Source: Jacaranda mimosifolia (Eukaryota; Streptophyta; Magnoliopsida; Lamiales; Bignoniaceae). From it: a DNA stretch of 64,000 nucleotides. Where the stretch lies: assembly GCA_018894105.1 (NCBI GenBank), contig CM032120.1:33812710-33876709 (forward strand). Reading direction: 5' to 3'. Under the pieces are notes generated by a model. The model ran no database searches and was not told the DNA's origin. It saw only the letters and a list, made by a program, of their open reading frames with translations. The number at the start of each line of letters is the position of its first letter. Positions within the stretch are counted from its first letter, which is position 1. Below are positions 49,717-62,514 of the stretch, one piece after another. A program made the position numbers and the translations under genes.

Positions 49717-49946
49717 GATGCCCAGGGGGAAATCCCTGGCGCACAGGGGTATCCCTAGCATATTGTTGATACCAAGGGGAAAATCCCTTGCGTATCCCAT
49801 GCACTGCGAAGCCCATGGGGAAATCCCTAGCGCGCCGTTGATACCAAGGGAGAAATCCCTTGCATACCGATCAAGGTCTTGGCCATTCAGTAACAAATCA
49901 ATAAACAATTGACAGATGCCTAGGGAGAAATCCCTAGCGCACCGCT
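49717..49946. repeat. GGGAAATCCC array in the LTR, six copies
   Basis: Six variants of CCAAGGGGAAATCCCTTGCGTACC lie near 49724, 49745, 49776, 49817, 49847 and 49922. Two are extra relative to the four in the other LTR, consistent with expansion or contraction by slippage or unequal exchange. Frames 49634-49908 (-) and 49667-49912 (+) are translations of the array. Confidence 0.85.
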
Positions 49947-50883
49947 AATACCAGATAACGATAATGCCAACAAGGCAAACAGTAACAGTATAGGACAATA
50001 CAGATATCAGAATAGGCAGATAGCAAAACAAACAGTATAGCGGAACAGTTGAATAATAGGACAGTTGGATATCAGAATAGTACAGACAACAGAACAGATA
50101 ACATATATTAGATAAACGTTCTGGGTGCCAGAACAAACCGAAAACAGAATCATAACATAAATAACCCTTACAGGGGTGTTCGGATCAGATAACAGAATAT
50201 CAAAGAGATCTTAACAGATCCTAAATTTCAATAATAGTACAGTCAGTTTAGAAACAACAACCTTCATAAGGGTTTATCATAAATACCGAAAAATGAAATG
50301 AAGTGCTAGATTGGCAGACCCTCACCTCTAGTATCCCAAAAAGAATATATTGCCGCCTACTGCTCTGCGGGACCTACGTCATCATCACCTATCTAAAATA
50401 ATATTTTTACAATCAAAATCCTTATTCAACTCTACTAATCTAATTAACCATTAATAATCTAAAATCAACAGTTAGCCGATTAATATATAATCGTTATAGA
50501 ACTTAAACAATACTATTGGCCCAAAATAACTAATAAAGTCATTATTACCAAAATAACCTAAATTTTATATCATTTAATAACGAAACTTATACTAATCCTC
50601 AATTACTTAATCATTCTCATAATATTGTCCAAAAATTATAATAATAACTCAATTCTTCATAATCAGTTCCATCGAGTATCACTTAGGTCTTAAATCCACA
50701 ATTTAGGTTTTAATCAATTAATAAACTCATTTAGTCCAAACTTAGGCTATAACGAGACAAATTTGGGTCCACTAACTATGCAATATTCCAAACATGCGAA
50801 ACACATATCAATCTATATATAAATTCTCATTATCGCAAAATTACAAAGTTAAACAAGATAACGATACAATATGCATTTATATA

Positions 50884-53800
50884 TGGAACGCCCCCACTCA
50901 GGGCAACACCTAAGCTGTGGTGCTACTCAGTTCAATCTTAAATTGAACCTACAAATCAATCGATAGTTCATAACCAAACGTTTCAAGCTCATCAAAAATA
51001 GCAATGGATTCCAATTAAAACAAACCTGTCATAAGACAATAAATTCAAACCTTTAAACAATCCTGTAACATACAGCACATATACCAAATACATGCAACCA
51101 AATCTCAATGCCAACTTATCAAAAGCAGTGGAATTTCAAACTTAATAGACTCGTCAGCCGACTAGGTGAATGCCATAGTTCACATTATCACATAACAAAA
51201 TATTTAAATTCCTTAAGTCGACCACATCAACATGATATATCACAGCGTCTTAAGTCCATGCTTAGCAACCAGATAATTTCCATATATACATTCAACACCT
51301 GACTGATTACAAAATATTCATATCATGTCGGAGTCCAATCTTTCACTTAATCCCTATTTGAGAGAATCAAAATAACGAGGGTAAGTCCAAAGGACTTAGT
51401 GAGATGAGGGAAATGATAAGACACGAAGGGAAACTATTGAGACACAACAATCAAATAATAAATTCGGTAATAAGCAAGATCATTCAATAGGAATAGAATT
51501 CGATCCGACCTTATTACTTCTGAATCAAATTATAATTGCAAGTACCGAGCATCGGTACAATATAAACAAGATTTCATTATCGCTTCATTGCTCGAGCACT
51601 CAGCTCGACGGGTAATAACTTGATGACATGGCATGGCCGGTTACATGCCGGATCCTGCCACTCACAGTTTGCTACCTCCAGCTAGCTGTAAGTCATGATC
51701 GTAAGTGGGTACTAGCCATAAGACCTGTGTCCATCGGTCCATTTCGCCCGGCCATCTTCCGGACCTAGCCCCTAGGCCCAAACCCCCTATGGTGTCCCTC
51801 CAGGTGAAAACCGCCCATGGCGTCCCATGAGTTGAAAATTGCCCATAGCATCCCATGGGTTGAAAATATATAATGCCAACAGATAATAATTTAACCTTTC
51901 AAACAATAACATGAACATTTCAGAACTTTACCAGATTTGCCATTTTCAAGGTAAAACATTTTCCAACGGCCGGCAAGGCCTATTCCAATAAACAAGGTAC
52001 ATGAACAATTTAAGAAAACTTTTGACACAAATAGGTCTAGTACTGAAATCCAGAGGTGCTACGGGATAGACTCAAGAGTAGCCCCCACTGGACATGTACT
52101 GTCAACTAGTGTGACTCTTTGCTCTGTAACAGACTCAAGAAGTACCTCCCACTGGACATGCCTTGTCAACTAGTGTGGTCCTTTGCTCTACCCGGCATAT
52201 ATTTTACAGTACTGACCAAACAAGATATTTAAAAAGGTTAAGATTATCAACATTCAGTTGCCAATAGGGCAAAATAATTCAACATTTTTGCCAACAAGGC
52301 GATTAACAATATACTTGAGCAATCAACTTCAAATAGAGTTTACAAGTTTAGAGAAATTCATAGAGTTCGACTGAAAAACAGTTATTTTCAGGAAAGTACC
52401 GAAAGATACCAAATAGTTTTAGATTTAGGAGAACCTCACAGGGTTCAACAATCAAGCAACGTTAATCAAGATAAATATCTAATCAGCAGAACCTAACGAG
52501 TTCAATGTTAGATACAGGATAAGCTCATACAAGCAATAACCAATTGGCAGATCCCTCACAGGGGCAACAATAATAAATAGAATACGATAATCAAATCAGT
52601 ACAAACCCTCACAGGGGTTTATCAATAAAATCGATAGGTACAAGAGTGCCAGATTGACAGATCCTTACCTTAAAAGTCTCAGAAGGCAACCACAATCAAC
52701 CGTCTACTGATATGTGGGACCTACTCCTTCGTCACCTACCAAAGGAATAAGTTCACAATGAAATCTTTTGAATATGAACCATTAATATAACGAATGTCAT
52801 TATCAAACTTAAGGGTATTCCAACATAGTCCTGATAATTCTTAGATATTTAAACCGTCCATGAACTTGTTTCCCAATTGATTTAAAGTTCATAATAAATA
52901 ACTAAATCCAATATTGACTATGATTTCTCAATTATAATTCTCAATTCCATGTTACACTCAACTGTGCAAGGTAACCACTTATCATAGTCCTTAACTCGAC
53001 AAGCCGATAAATTGGTTGTTAACATCTCATTTAAAGTCTCAACGACAATCTGATAATTTATTTGAGCCGATTAAATCTAATAATATATTAATTACAAATT
53101 AATCTATAACTTTAGACTAAATCATAGCTTAACAATCTTAATTCTAATCACAGTCAACTTCGTCAAAAAATCTAAATACATTCAACAGTTCAATCGAATC
53201 AAAATTTGATTATTGAAATTTACCCAAATTGGGTCAAACCGGGACCCAGTCTCACGTCGGAACTAGTCCAGATGAGTCCAGAATCAAATTCTACACAAGT
53301 TGTCTGAACAGTGTCACCACGCGCCGCCGCCGGAGATAGACACCGCCCCCATCAGTAGGCGCACCTCGTCGAGGCGATCACAACCCCCCAATCAATTTCT
53401 GATTCCGACCACCGTAGGCCAGTCAATTGGCCACTTCAAGTCGCGGCTAGCCCTAATTCGCCGCCATACGCCACCTTTCTCAATTCCACTACCATCGCAC
53501 CTCAAAACCCAAAATTAACACCACCATGTGCTTACCCAAAAGCTCAGGACCAAAACCCACCTAAACACCACCATTTTCCGCCACCAAAAATGGCAAAACT
53601 GTCACCCCCGCCCAGCTCCGCCGTCGGCCCTTCTTTTTCGATGATTCTATCGATTATTTTGGGTCAACATTGGTATGGTTTTGCTCATCTCAACTGGAGG
53701 AAGCTAACCATGGCCTTAGTTTCGGGTTTCACGGTCAATATCTGGTGATTCACCGGTAGGATAGCTTTGGGCCCTTTTGTGAATTTAACAAAAAGGTGTC

Positions 53801-54163
53801 CTTCATTCTATATATATAAATATACTTTTCAGCCCTTCCATTCAGCCCCAAAAGTTCTGACCGACTTCATTTTCACCCCAAAAAGTTTCAACCGCCTTCA
53901 TTTTAGTCCCTAGCCTTCAATTGAGTCCTCTAACTTCTATTTCTTCCACTTTGACCCCAAAAATTCCTATTTGTGGACAATCAAGTCCAAACTAGTTTAT
54001 TTTGAGGTCCTTAAACTTTTATTTCTCTCACATTGACCCCCAAAACTTCAAAATTTTTACAATCAAGTCCTTTTTTATTTTTCAAGCCTTAAAATCCAAT
54101 CAATCGATATCTTGATTTCTAAATCCTTATTTGTTCAAACTACCAAATTTTAGGGGTATTATA
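50884..54163 (-). mobile_element. Solo LTR nested in the LTR of element 5
   Basis: It is 3280 bp, starts TGGAACGCCCCC, ends GGGGTATTATA (the final CA has become TA), and is flanked by ATATA at 50879-50883 and 54164-54168. Its length and many internal blocks match the LTRs of element 1: the TTTCGCC..GCC..CTTCC/TTCG block, GGTATGG...CTCAACTGGAGGAAGCTAAC, and a closing run of pyrimidine-rich lines. There is no interior and no partner, so it is the product of LTR-LTR recombination. A (TA)n run has grown from the right duplication. The frame 53300-53518 is not recognised as a protein. Confidence 0.9.
51779..51870. repeat. Three tandem ~30-bp units in the solo LTR
   Basis: Variants of CCCATGGCGTCCCATGAGTTGAAAA follow one another (GGTGTCCCTCCAGGTGAAAA, GGCGTCCCATGAGTTGAAAA, AGCATCCCATGGGTTGAAAA). 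A nearby 63-bp direct repeat starts at 52068 and 52131 (AGACTCAAGA...CACTGGACATG...CAACTAGTGTG). Confidence 0.85.
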
Positions 54164-55098
54164 ATATATATATATATATATATATAACAAAACTCTTCTT
54201 CCAATCCTTTACCATGAATCGCTCAACGAGATCTCGGATTCACGAACCAAACACATGGTTGTGTTCGTCACATCGAGGGGAGAAAACTGTCCTCTGGCCC
54301 CCGCCACCGTCGCCGAAAAAATATAGAACCACCATTGTTGGCTTGCGTCTCGTCCTCTTGAGTCCAAATCTCCAACTTGTTTTCAGTTTTGAAGCCTGGA
54401 TAGCCTTCAACCGTCGGTCACCATTTCCAAACTTTACCTCTTGCTGCCGCGCATGAAACTCCCCGTTTCGCCACTATTCGTCGTGCTAAACTTCCATGTA
54501 AGGCCACAAACTCGCTTCGTGCATCAATGGCTTCCAGCTACACAACCCAGAATGCCCCCCCGCTCCCGTCGCTGCCCGCTATGAACTCCCACCTGCCGTC
54601 GCGGTAAGTTGCCGGGCTTGCTAAAAAATGGGGCGATTTGGTGGTGTTGGGTGGTGCATGTGGGTGCAAGGTGTAGCTGAGGATGAGGAGAGATGGTTGG
54701 TGATGTTAGAAGGGAGGGAAGTCGCCGGAGGTGGTGGAGGTGGTGAGGGTGTGGTATGGGAGAGAATAAGGAAGAAAGAAAAATTGAAGGAAAAAAAAAA
54801 TGAAGGAAAAATATTTTATAAAATTCAATTTTCTGAAGTTGAAATTTAGCCATCAATTTATATAAGTTATTCAATTTAGCCTTCTTGTTTGTGGAAATAA
54901 GGTCTAGACCCTACTTGACTTCAATCCTTCCATGCAAGCCCCAAAGTTTAAAGAAAATGCTCAATCAAGTTTTCAAAATTTATGAATTGACCCCAAAACT
55001 TTATAAATTAATTAAATAAAATAAAATTTCATAAATCAAAAATAAAATGAAATAAAAATTAACATAAATAGTGAGATAATTAGGGGTGTTACAAAAAA

Positions 55099-57293
55099 TT
55101 AGTTGTTGTTTTGACATAACTTAGTTACCAACAACTTTAATGGTGAAAGTTTTTTAGATAAAAATGTATAATTAAATTAAAAATAAATATAATAAGCTCT
55201 ATAGATAGAAAAATTAAGGTTAGCATTTTTAAAGATCATATTTATTAGATAATATCAACGTGTTTACTCGGTATATTCATTTTTCATTATATCAAAAAGC
55301 ACGAAATTATTTTTAATAGTTGGAATTATTAAAGTAAGTACAAATTGTTAAAATATGTAATATATCAATTATATATATAAAAGAGTATTTATTTAGTAAT
55401 GAAATTTGATTTTTTAATTGTACATGCATAATTTTCTATAAATAAATTACATATTCTATTTTTTGTTGAAAGAGAAATAAAGTTGTTATTTATTAAAAAA
55501 ATATAAATAAATAAATATTAAAACAATTGAAATAAACTTACTAAAGCATGTGATGTTATATACCAATATAATTTTTTTTTATATGCACATAATTAAAAGT
55601 GAAAAAATAACATTCTATTAATAAATTTAATGATTTTCTTATAGAAAATATATAGTATTTCTTCATTCACTCAATAAAAAATTAGAATAACTTCAACTAA
55701 TTAATAAAATATTGCAATATCTCAAAAAAAGTACATTATTTAAATATGAAGTATATAATTTTTTTTTGTCTAGGTAAATCGAAAAATTTGTAATTACAAA
55801 ATACTAAAATTAAAATTCAATAACAAAAATAAATTCTTAGAACATACAAAAATATTTGAAATGGTATTGAAAATGAATTAACATAAATAATTGAAAAAAT
55901 AAAAGTATTGCATGCTAATATTTTTAAATAATATAAAAATTACAATCCTAAATTGACCATAGAAACATTAATTTTAAGTCAATATTAAGGAAATATTAAA
56001 GTAATAATAGTAATAAAATATTTGAATAGATTAGAAGAACATCTAATTATGGTACAACAAAATAATAATATAAATGTGTTATGAAAATATTAAAAAATTA
56101 TATACAAAATAAATTTTACATTAAAAAGAAAAAAGCGACACCATCAATATATTATGTTAATTAGAGAAAGAACTTTTACAAATAAATAACAAATCAAAAT
56201 AAAAATGTTGAATGATAGCACAAATAATGTAACATGGAAAGAACGATTGTCAAATAATAAAATTTATGTATGATATGAACAAAAGATTGACATGTTAATT
56301 TTGTGATAAATTAATATTATAAGATGGAGTTTTGTCATAAGAGTACTTAAATATTGTATTTTTAAATTTCTATATTTATTTGATGGGATAAAAATATGAT
56401 AGAATATTTTGAGATTATCTGATGAGATAAAAATCTATACTGTGATTTTGAATAAATACAATATGAGTTTTAATTATAACAATAAGTTAATTGTATTAAA
56501 ATAAAATTATAAAAAAATAGCAATCAATGAAATTTTTTTAATTAAATTAAAAGATTAAAAAATTTAACAATTCAATGTTTGGTTAAAATTATGCAATTAA
56601 ATAAATATAAAATTATACTACATATATTAGTATATATATTATAATATACATGTACATATATTTGCGCCCGATTCAATTAGAGGTGATATAATACATGGAT
56701 TACCATCGGGTGAATGTCTCAACTAGTTACTTATGGCATTACAAACATAAATTGTGTACCTGTAATTTTTCTCACTAACTTATGCTATTAAATTTGTTTA
56801 TATAATTTTAATATTATAAGTATTATTCGACCTTTTCAAATAATATTCTATTATATTAAATACATTTTTAAAAAGGTAGACATGAAAAGAGTTATTATTT
56901 GGGCATCCTATTTATAAATCCCCAAACCCACTTTCACTTTAAAAATTAGTCTCCATCCATCATTTTCTTAGTTTTAACTCTCCAATTCAACTTTCTGTTT
57001 TGAGTTGACTATCTATGCACTTGTTTTGATCAAAATACTCCCAAAAACCTTATTTTCTCTTCTTTTTCTTTTTAATTATTTGACATAATTCCTTCTCTCT
57101 TTTCATGCTTTCTTCTCTCCAGTGGCTCTCTCCCGCGAACAGTAAGTAAGACCGCCTCCCCTCCCCCCCACTTTTTTTTTACTTTCGCCATTGTCAAATT
57201 GGTTTGAGAAGATCCTTAGCCCATTTATCACTGCTTTATTTTGAGCTGGAGTTTATTAATCGTGTAACAGTATGTGAAAGAAGGTAAGAATTC
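55099..57293. other. Extremely AT-rich DNA, then a pyrimidine-rich leader
   Basis: No genes or paired repeats were seen from 55099 to 56880. From about 56900 the sequence CATCCTATTTATAAATCCCC...TTTCACTTTAAAAATTAGTCTCC resembles terminal sequences of plant Mutator-like elements as I remember them, and a pyrimidine-rich stretch (57040-57180) precedes the transposase-like frame. The inverted partner of this possible terminus was not found in the window. Confidence 0.4.
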
Positions 57294-57610
57294 ATGAATT
57301 TAACCATAACAAAAATGTTTTCGAGTGGCCAAGATGTTAAAACTCGGCTATTAGGAAATTGTGTGGACAATGGAAAATTCTATATTTTGTCAATTTATGA
57401 AGGTATGAGTTTGATAGAGTTATTATTTCAAATTGGGAAAAAATGGCCCGGGATAAGTTTTAAGCTCAATAAATTGCAATATTTCGCTCCAAATCAGAAG
57501 ATGTATGTCATTTTGAAAACTAATAATGATGTTTTAATATGATTTGATAGCATATTTTGCTTAAAATGAGTATCGTTGATATGATAGTTGTCCGAAAAAA
57601 TGAACCAAAA
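57294..57610 (+). pseudogene. Mutator-like transposase N-terminal (PB1-like) relic
   Basis: The frame at 57294-57542 contains YEGMSLIELLFQIGKKWPGI, then FKLNKLQYFAPNQKMYVILK and TNNDVLI. In a shifted frame it goes on KMSIVDMIVVRKNE. This order (SLxELLxxI, then Y.PG/PNxKMYVxLKxxxDV, then hydrophobic DMxVVxK) is the PB1-like module found at the N-terminus of plant MULE transposases. Frame changes near 57540 break it. No MULE DDE core or SWIM zinc finger was recognised in the window, so this is a fragment. Confidence 0.6.
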
Positions 57611-58456
57611 AGATGTGGAAGGAAAATTTGTTATATGTATTGGAAAGTTTCTTCATATTTTCATATTAGTGTTGCATTAATTCTTTGTTATACTTCCGAT
57701 ATGTTTCGATTAGTACCTAATTGTTATATGTTCTTCCTTCTTAATGAGATACTTTATTTATACATTATCATACTTATTAATCTACTGATTAATACTAGGT
57801 TAGTGCAATTTTGTACTTCCACTCTGATATTTCAATGATTCTGCTCAATCTACACATTAGTCATTGTAGGAGTTTTGAGATAATGGATCATAATAAATTG
57901 TGTGTTGTGGATTTACATAGTTGGATTTACATAAATTGTGTATGTTGTAGAACAAAATGATAGAACACATTGCAAAATGATACAATGTTTTGGAAGTAAG
58001 AGTAAAAGTCACTTTCCTATCATTTTGTGCAAATTGATACGATGACATATTTGTTTACCCTTTTATTGTATATTTATACTTGTATTACCATTTGTCATTA
58101 TTTATTAAATAATATTTTTATTGATTTTATTTCTCTTCAATTAGGAAAAAGAGGACGCAAAGAAGACAAAGATTTAAAAGAAGATGGATTAGAAATAGAC
58201 AGTGAACACGTGCTTATGGTAGCTGCTAAATTCATCTTTGTCTGGAGGACATGTTAATTTGTAGCATTTGTACTATATTGTATTTTAATCGAAGAATTTT
58301 AATAGAATTACTTGTATTGTATACTTTGTAAAATATGGACATATTGTACTATCACTTTAATGTGAAAGAAATCATGAACGAGTATTCTTTTTTAACTATG
58401 GGGAAGGTTTATGTTGGAGCTATTATCTAGATTTATTTTTTATTTTATCAGAACAA
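57611..58456. other. AT-rich link between the transposase relic and the tandem array
   Basis: No clear coding similarity. A basic stretch (LGKRGRKEDKDLKEDGLE) occurs in the frame 58027-58257 after a TTTCTCTTCAATTAG acceptor-like site, so it could be an exon remnant, but I do not recognise it. Confidence 0.35.
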
Positions 58457-61400
58457 GTACCCAATATTGGCAATTATGTATTCAGAAACTGCATTTATGT
58501 ACTTAGTTTGCCAGTCTTGTGTACTTATTTTTCGTATTTATATACTTGCTTTTCCAAAGGCTAAGATGATGCTCAATTCAATGCATGGAAAACACATAAG
58601 TGACCATAACACAACAAAACCATGGTTTGTTAAAGAAATAGTTTAGATACACACGTGTTGAAATGGTTTGGAATATAAACACCTACATCCAACAACTTAT
58701 ATATCCAACCACTTACGCTCTCATTCCTAGTAGTGTGAAATCGTTCATGCATGGTACCAGAAATCCCTAATGTGCTGATAATGATACGCTATGATCTTAT
58801 AGTCATGCAATGGCCAGATTAGGCTGAAATGAACTTAATCCATTATATGCTGAGAATGATACCAGAAATCCACGGAAAAGTACCCAGTATAGGCATTTAT
58901 GTACTGCAGAATTGCATTTATGTACTTAATTTAAAGATATTGTGTACTTATTTTTTATGTTTATGTACTTGCTTTTCCAAAGGTCGAGATCAAGCCCAAT
59001 TCAATGCGTGGAACAACACATAAGTGATCCTAATGCAATAAAACCATGATTTGTTGAAGAAATGGTTTGGATACGCACGTATTGAAATGGGTTGGAACAC
59101 AAACACCTACATCCAACCACTTATACTCTTATTCATAGTAGTATGAAACCGTTCATGCATAGTACCGAAAATTCCTAATGTGCTGATAATTATACACCAT
59201 GGTCTTATGGTCACGCAATAGCCAGATTAGGTCGAATTGAGCTCGATCCCTTATGTGCTGAGAATGATCTTGGAAATCCACAAAAAAGTACCTAGTATAG
59301 GCATTTATGTACTTTAGAACTATGTTTATGTACTTAATTTAAAGATATTGTGTACTTATTTTTTATATTTATGTACTTGATTTTCCAAAGGTTGAGATCA
59401 AGCCCAATTCGATGCATGCAACAACACATAAGTGATCCTAACGCAACAAAACTATGATTTGTTGAAGAAATGGTTTAGATAAAGGATACGCATGTGTTGA
59501 GATGGTTTGGAATACAAGCACCTACATCCAACCACTTGCGCTCTTATTCATAATAGTGTGAAATCGTTCATGCATGGTACCAAAAATCCCTAATATGCTT
59601 ATAATGATACACCATGGTCATATGGTCACGCAATAGCCAAATTTGGTTGAATTAAACTCAATCCATTATGTGCTGAGAATGATATCAAAAATCTGTAGAA
59701 AAGTATCCAATATAGGCATTTATGTACTCCAGAACTACATTTTTGTACTTAATTTACAAATATTATGTACTTACATTTCGTGTTTATATACTTGCTTTTC
59801 CAAAGGCTGAAATGACGCTCAACTCGAGGCGTGGAGCAACACATAAATGACCCTAACACAACAAAACCATGGTTTGTTGAAGAAATAGTTTGGATATGCA
59901 CGTGTTGAAATGGTTTGGAACACAAACACCTACATCTAACCACTTGCTCTTTCATTCATAATAGTGTAAAACCATTCATACATGGTACTGAAAATCTCTA
60001 ATGTGCTGATAATGATACGCCATGGTCTTATTGTCACATAATGGCTAGATTAGATCGAATTGAACTAGATCCATTATGTGCTATGAATGATATTGGAAAT
60101 CCATGGAAAAAGTACCTAATGTAGGCATTTATGTACTCCAGAATTGCGTTTATATATTTAATTTGCAGATATTATGTACTTTTTTTTATGTTTATAGTAG
60201 CTTTTCCAAAGGCCGAGATGAGGCTCAATTCAATGTGTGGAACAATACATAAGTGACCCTAATGCAACAAAATCATGGTTTGTTAAAGAAATAGTCGTAA
60301 TAGTACGTGTTGTAATGGTTGGAACTCAAACACACACATCCAACCGCTTACTCTTTCATTCGGAGTAGTATAAACCATTAATGCATTAGCTAAATGAATT
60401 ATCCCGATACTACTATCGAAAACCAGTGAATCTATCATGACTATATGACTCCTAGGGCTAATACTCCATAGTCTTATGGTCACCCAACGGCTAGGTTATG
60501 CCGAATTGAACTTGATCTCTTATGTGCTGAGAATAATACCAGAAATCAGTGAAAAAGTACCTAGTATTAGCAGTTATGTACTCCAGAACTGTGTTTATGT
60601 ACTTAGTTTGCCAATACCGTGTACCTATTATATGTTTTTCTCTACTTGCTTTTCCAAAGGCCGAGCTTAGGCATAATTCGATGCATGGAACAACACGTAA
60701 GATACCCAACGTGGAAAAATCATAGTTTATTGAAGAAATGATCATGATAGCATGTATTGTAATGGTTGGGAACTCAAACACATATATCCAACCAGTTACA
60801 CTCTCATTTATAGCAGTATAAACTATTGATGCGTGAGCTAAATGAATCCTCATAAGACCACCATTGAAAACCAATGAACCTATCATGACTATATAACTCT
60901 TAAGGCTAATACTTCATGGTCTTATGGTCATGTAATGGCCTGGTTAGGCCGAATTGAACTCAATCTCTTATGTGCTGAGAATGATACCAAAAATTGACAA
61001 AAACGTACTTAGTATTGGTAGTTATGTACTCCAGAACTACGTTTATATACTTAGTTTGCTAATATTGTGTACCTATTCTGTGTTTTTTTGTACTTGCTTT
61101 TCCAAAGACTGAGATGAAGCTCAATTCAATGCATGAAACAACACATAAGACAACCTAACATGACAAAATCATGGTTTGCTAAAGAAATGATTGTGATAGC
61201 ATGTGTTGTAATGGTTGGGAATTCAAACACACACATCTAACCATTTGCACTCTTATTTAGAGTAATATAAACTATTGATGCAATATATAAAAAATCCTCC
61301 TGACACCACCATAAAAAACCGGTGAACCTATCATGACTATATGATTCCTAGGGCTAATAATTCATGGTCTTATGGTCACGCAATGGCCAAATTAGGCTGA

Positions 61401-62010
61401 ATTAAACTCGATTTTTTATGTGTTGAGAATGATACTGAAAATCAACGAAAAAGTACCTAGTATTGGTAGTTATGTACTCCAGAACTGCGTTTATGTACTT
61501 AGTTTGCCAATGTTGTGTACTTATTATGCGTTTTTCTGTACTTGCTTTTTCAATGGCCGAGTTGAGGTTCAATTCGATGTGTGGAACAACACATAAGATA
61601 TCCTAACACAATAAAATCGTGGTTTGTTGAAAAAATGATCGTGATAGTACACATTGAAATGGTTGGGAACTTAAACACCCACATCCAACCACTTGTGCTC
61701 TCATTCATAGTAGTATACACCATTGATGTATGAGCCAAATGAATCCTCTTGACACCACAATGAAAAACCAGAGAACCTATCATGACTATGTGAGTCCCAA
61801 GACTAATATGCCATAATCTTATGATCATGCAATGGCCAAATTAAGCCGAATTAAATTCAATCTCTTATGTGCTTAGAATGATACTAGAAATGGATGAAAA
61901 AGTACTCAATATTAGTAGTTATGTGTTCCAAAACTGCGTTTATGTACTTAGTTTGCCAATGTTGTGTACTTATTTTTTGTGTTTATGTATTTCAAAACTA
62001 TATTCATGCG
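58457..62010. repeat. Tandem array of eight ~410/447-bp units plus a partial unit
   Basis: Units start at GTAC(C/T)(C/T)A(A/G)TAT(T/A)(G/A)G at 58457, 58880, 59288, 59703, 60112, 60557, 61005, 61453 and 61902 (partial). Spacings are 423, 408, 415, 409, 445, 448, 448 and 449 bp, so four short units are followed by four long ones. The long form gains about 35 bp with ACC(A/T)ATGACTATATGACTCC-like sequence. Each unit opens with several TTTATGTACTT sub-repeats, then CTTGCTTTTCCAAAGGC, GGAACAACACATAAG, CATCCAACCACTT and TGTGCTGAGAATGATACC. Frames in the array are short and not shared by all units, so the array looks non-coding. Confidence 0.93.
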
Positions 62011-62514
62011 TGTTGAGTTATACTACTTATGTACTTATTTTGAGCTAACCTATAACATATATATCTTTACCAGCACCTATTAATAAATAAATTTCTAAAT
62101 TATACTATAAATTGTAAACACCGTCCATTCTAATTATCCACATACACAAATTATAAATGTTATCCAATAAGAATGTCAGAAATACTAAAATACAAAATAA
62201 CAAAATAGTCAATTCATCCAGATAATAACCATCACATCATTATTCTCCCTTGGAATACATTAAACCATGCTCATTAGTCAGAATTTTTACAACAATATGT
62301 GCTCGATGCACATCCATAAAACATTCATTTGCATATTGCCAAAAATCCTTCATGTTTTTTGCATAACACTAAGCCAAAGACATAAATAAACTCCATAGTC
62401 CAAGTCTCCATTTTGTTGGTGACTAAAACGTATATGCACTTCTTTTTTTGGCACAAATTACCCAAAGTAGTGTTTTAGGTATCTAGACAAAAACTTAGCC
62501 TGCAAAAGTATTTG

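Larger units (their letters stand above)
40436..55093 (-). mobile_element. Ty3/Gypsy chromodomain retrotransposon, complete but inactivated (element 5)
   Basis: LTRs lie at 40436-43011 and at 48970-55093; the second is interrupted by a solo LTR. The target duplication AAAAA (40431-40435 and 55094-55098) supports these ends, although its low complexity makes it weaker evidence. On the - strand the order is primer-binding site, gag, protease, reverse transcriptase, RNase H, integrase, chromodomain-like tail, polypurine tract. Integrase after RNase H identifies Gypsy; the chromodomain-like end and LTRs over 2.5 kb suggest the Tekay/Del clade. Many stops, at least one frameshift, and altered protease and integrase catalytic motifs show it is dead. 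The LTR pair differs at about 7% of sites in the first ~265 bp by eye. Confidence 0.93.
48970..55093 (-). repeat. LTR of element 5 (5' LTR in element orientation), split by a nested solo LTR
   Basis: Segments 48970-50883 and 54169-55093 together match the LTR at 40436-43011; the break is at ATGCATTTATATA in one part and TAACAAAACTCTTCTTCC in the other. About 200 bp at 54437-54640 is absent from the partner. It ends GGGGTGTTACA. Because it carries the element's own promoter, the nested insertion would have cut it off. Confidence 0.92.

Noticed and set aside
60491..60886. 131-codon - strand frame and similar frames in the tandem array
   Set aside because: The frames are not conserved between units of the array; neighbouring units have stops and indels at the same places, so this is repeat DNA rather than a gene family.
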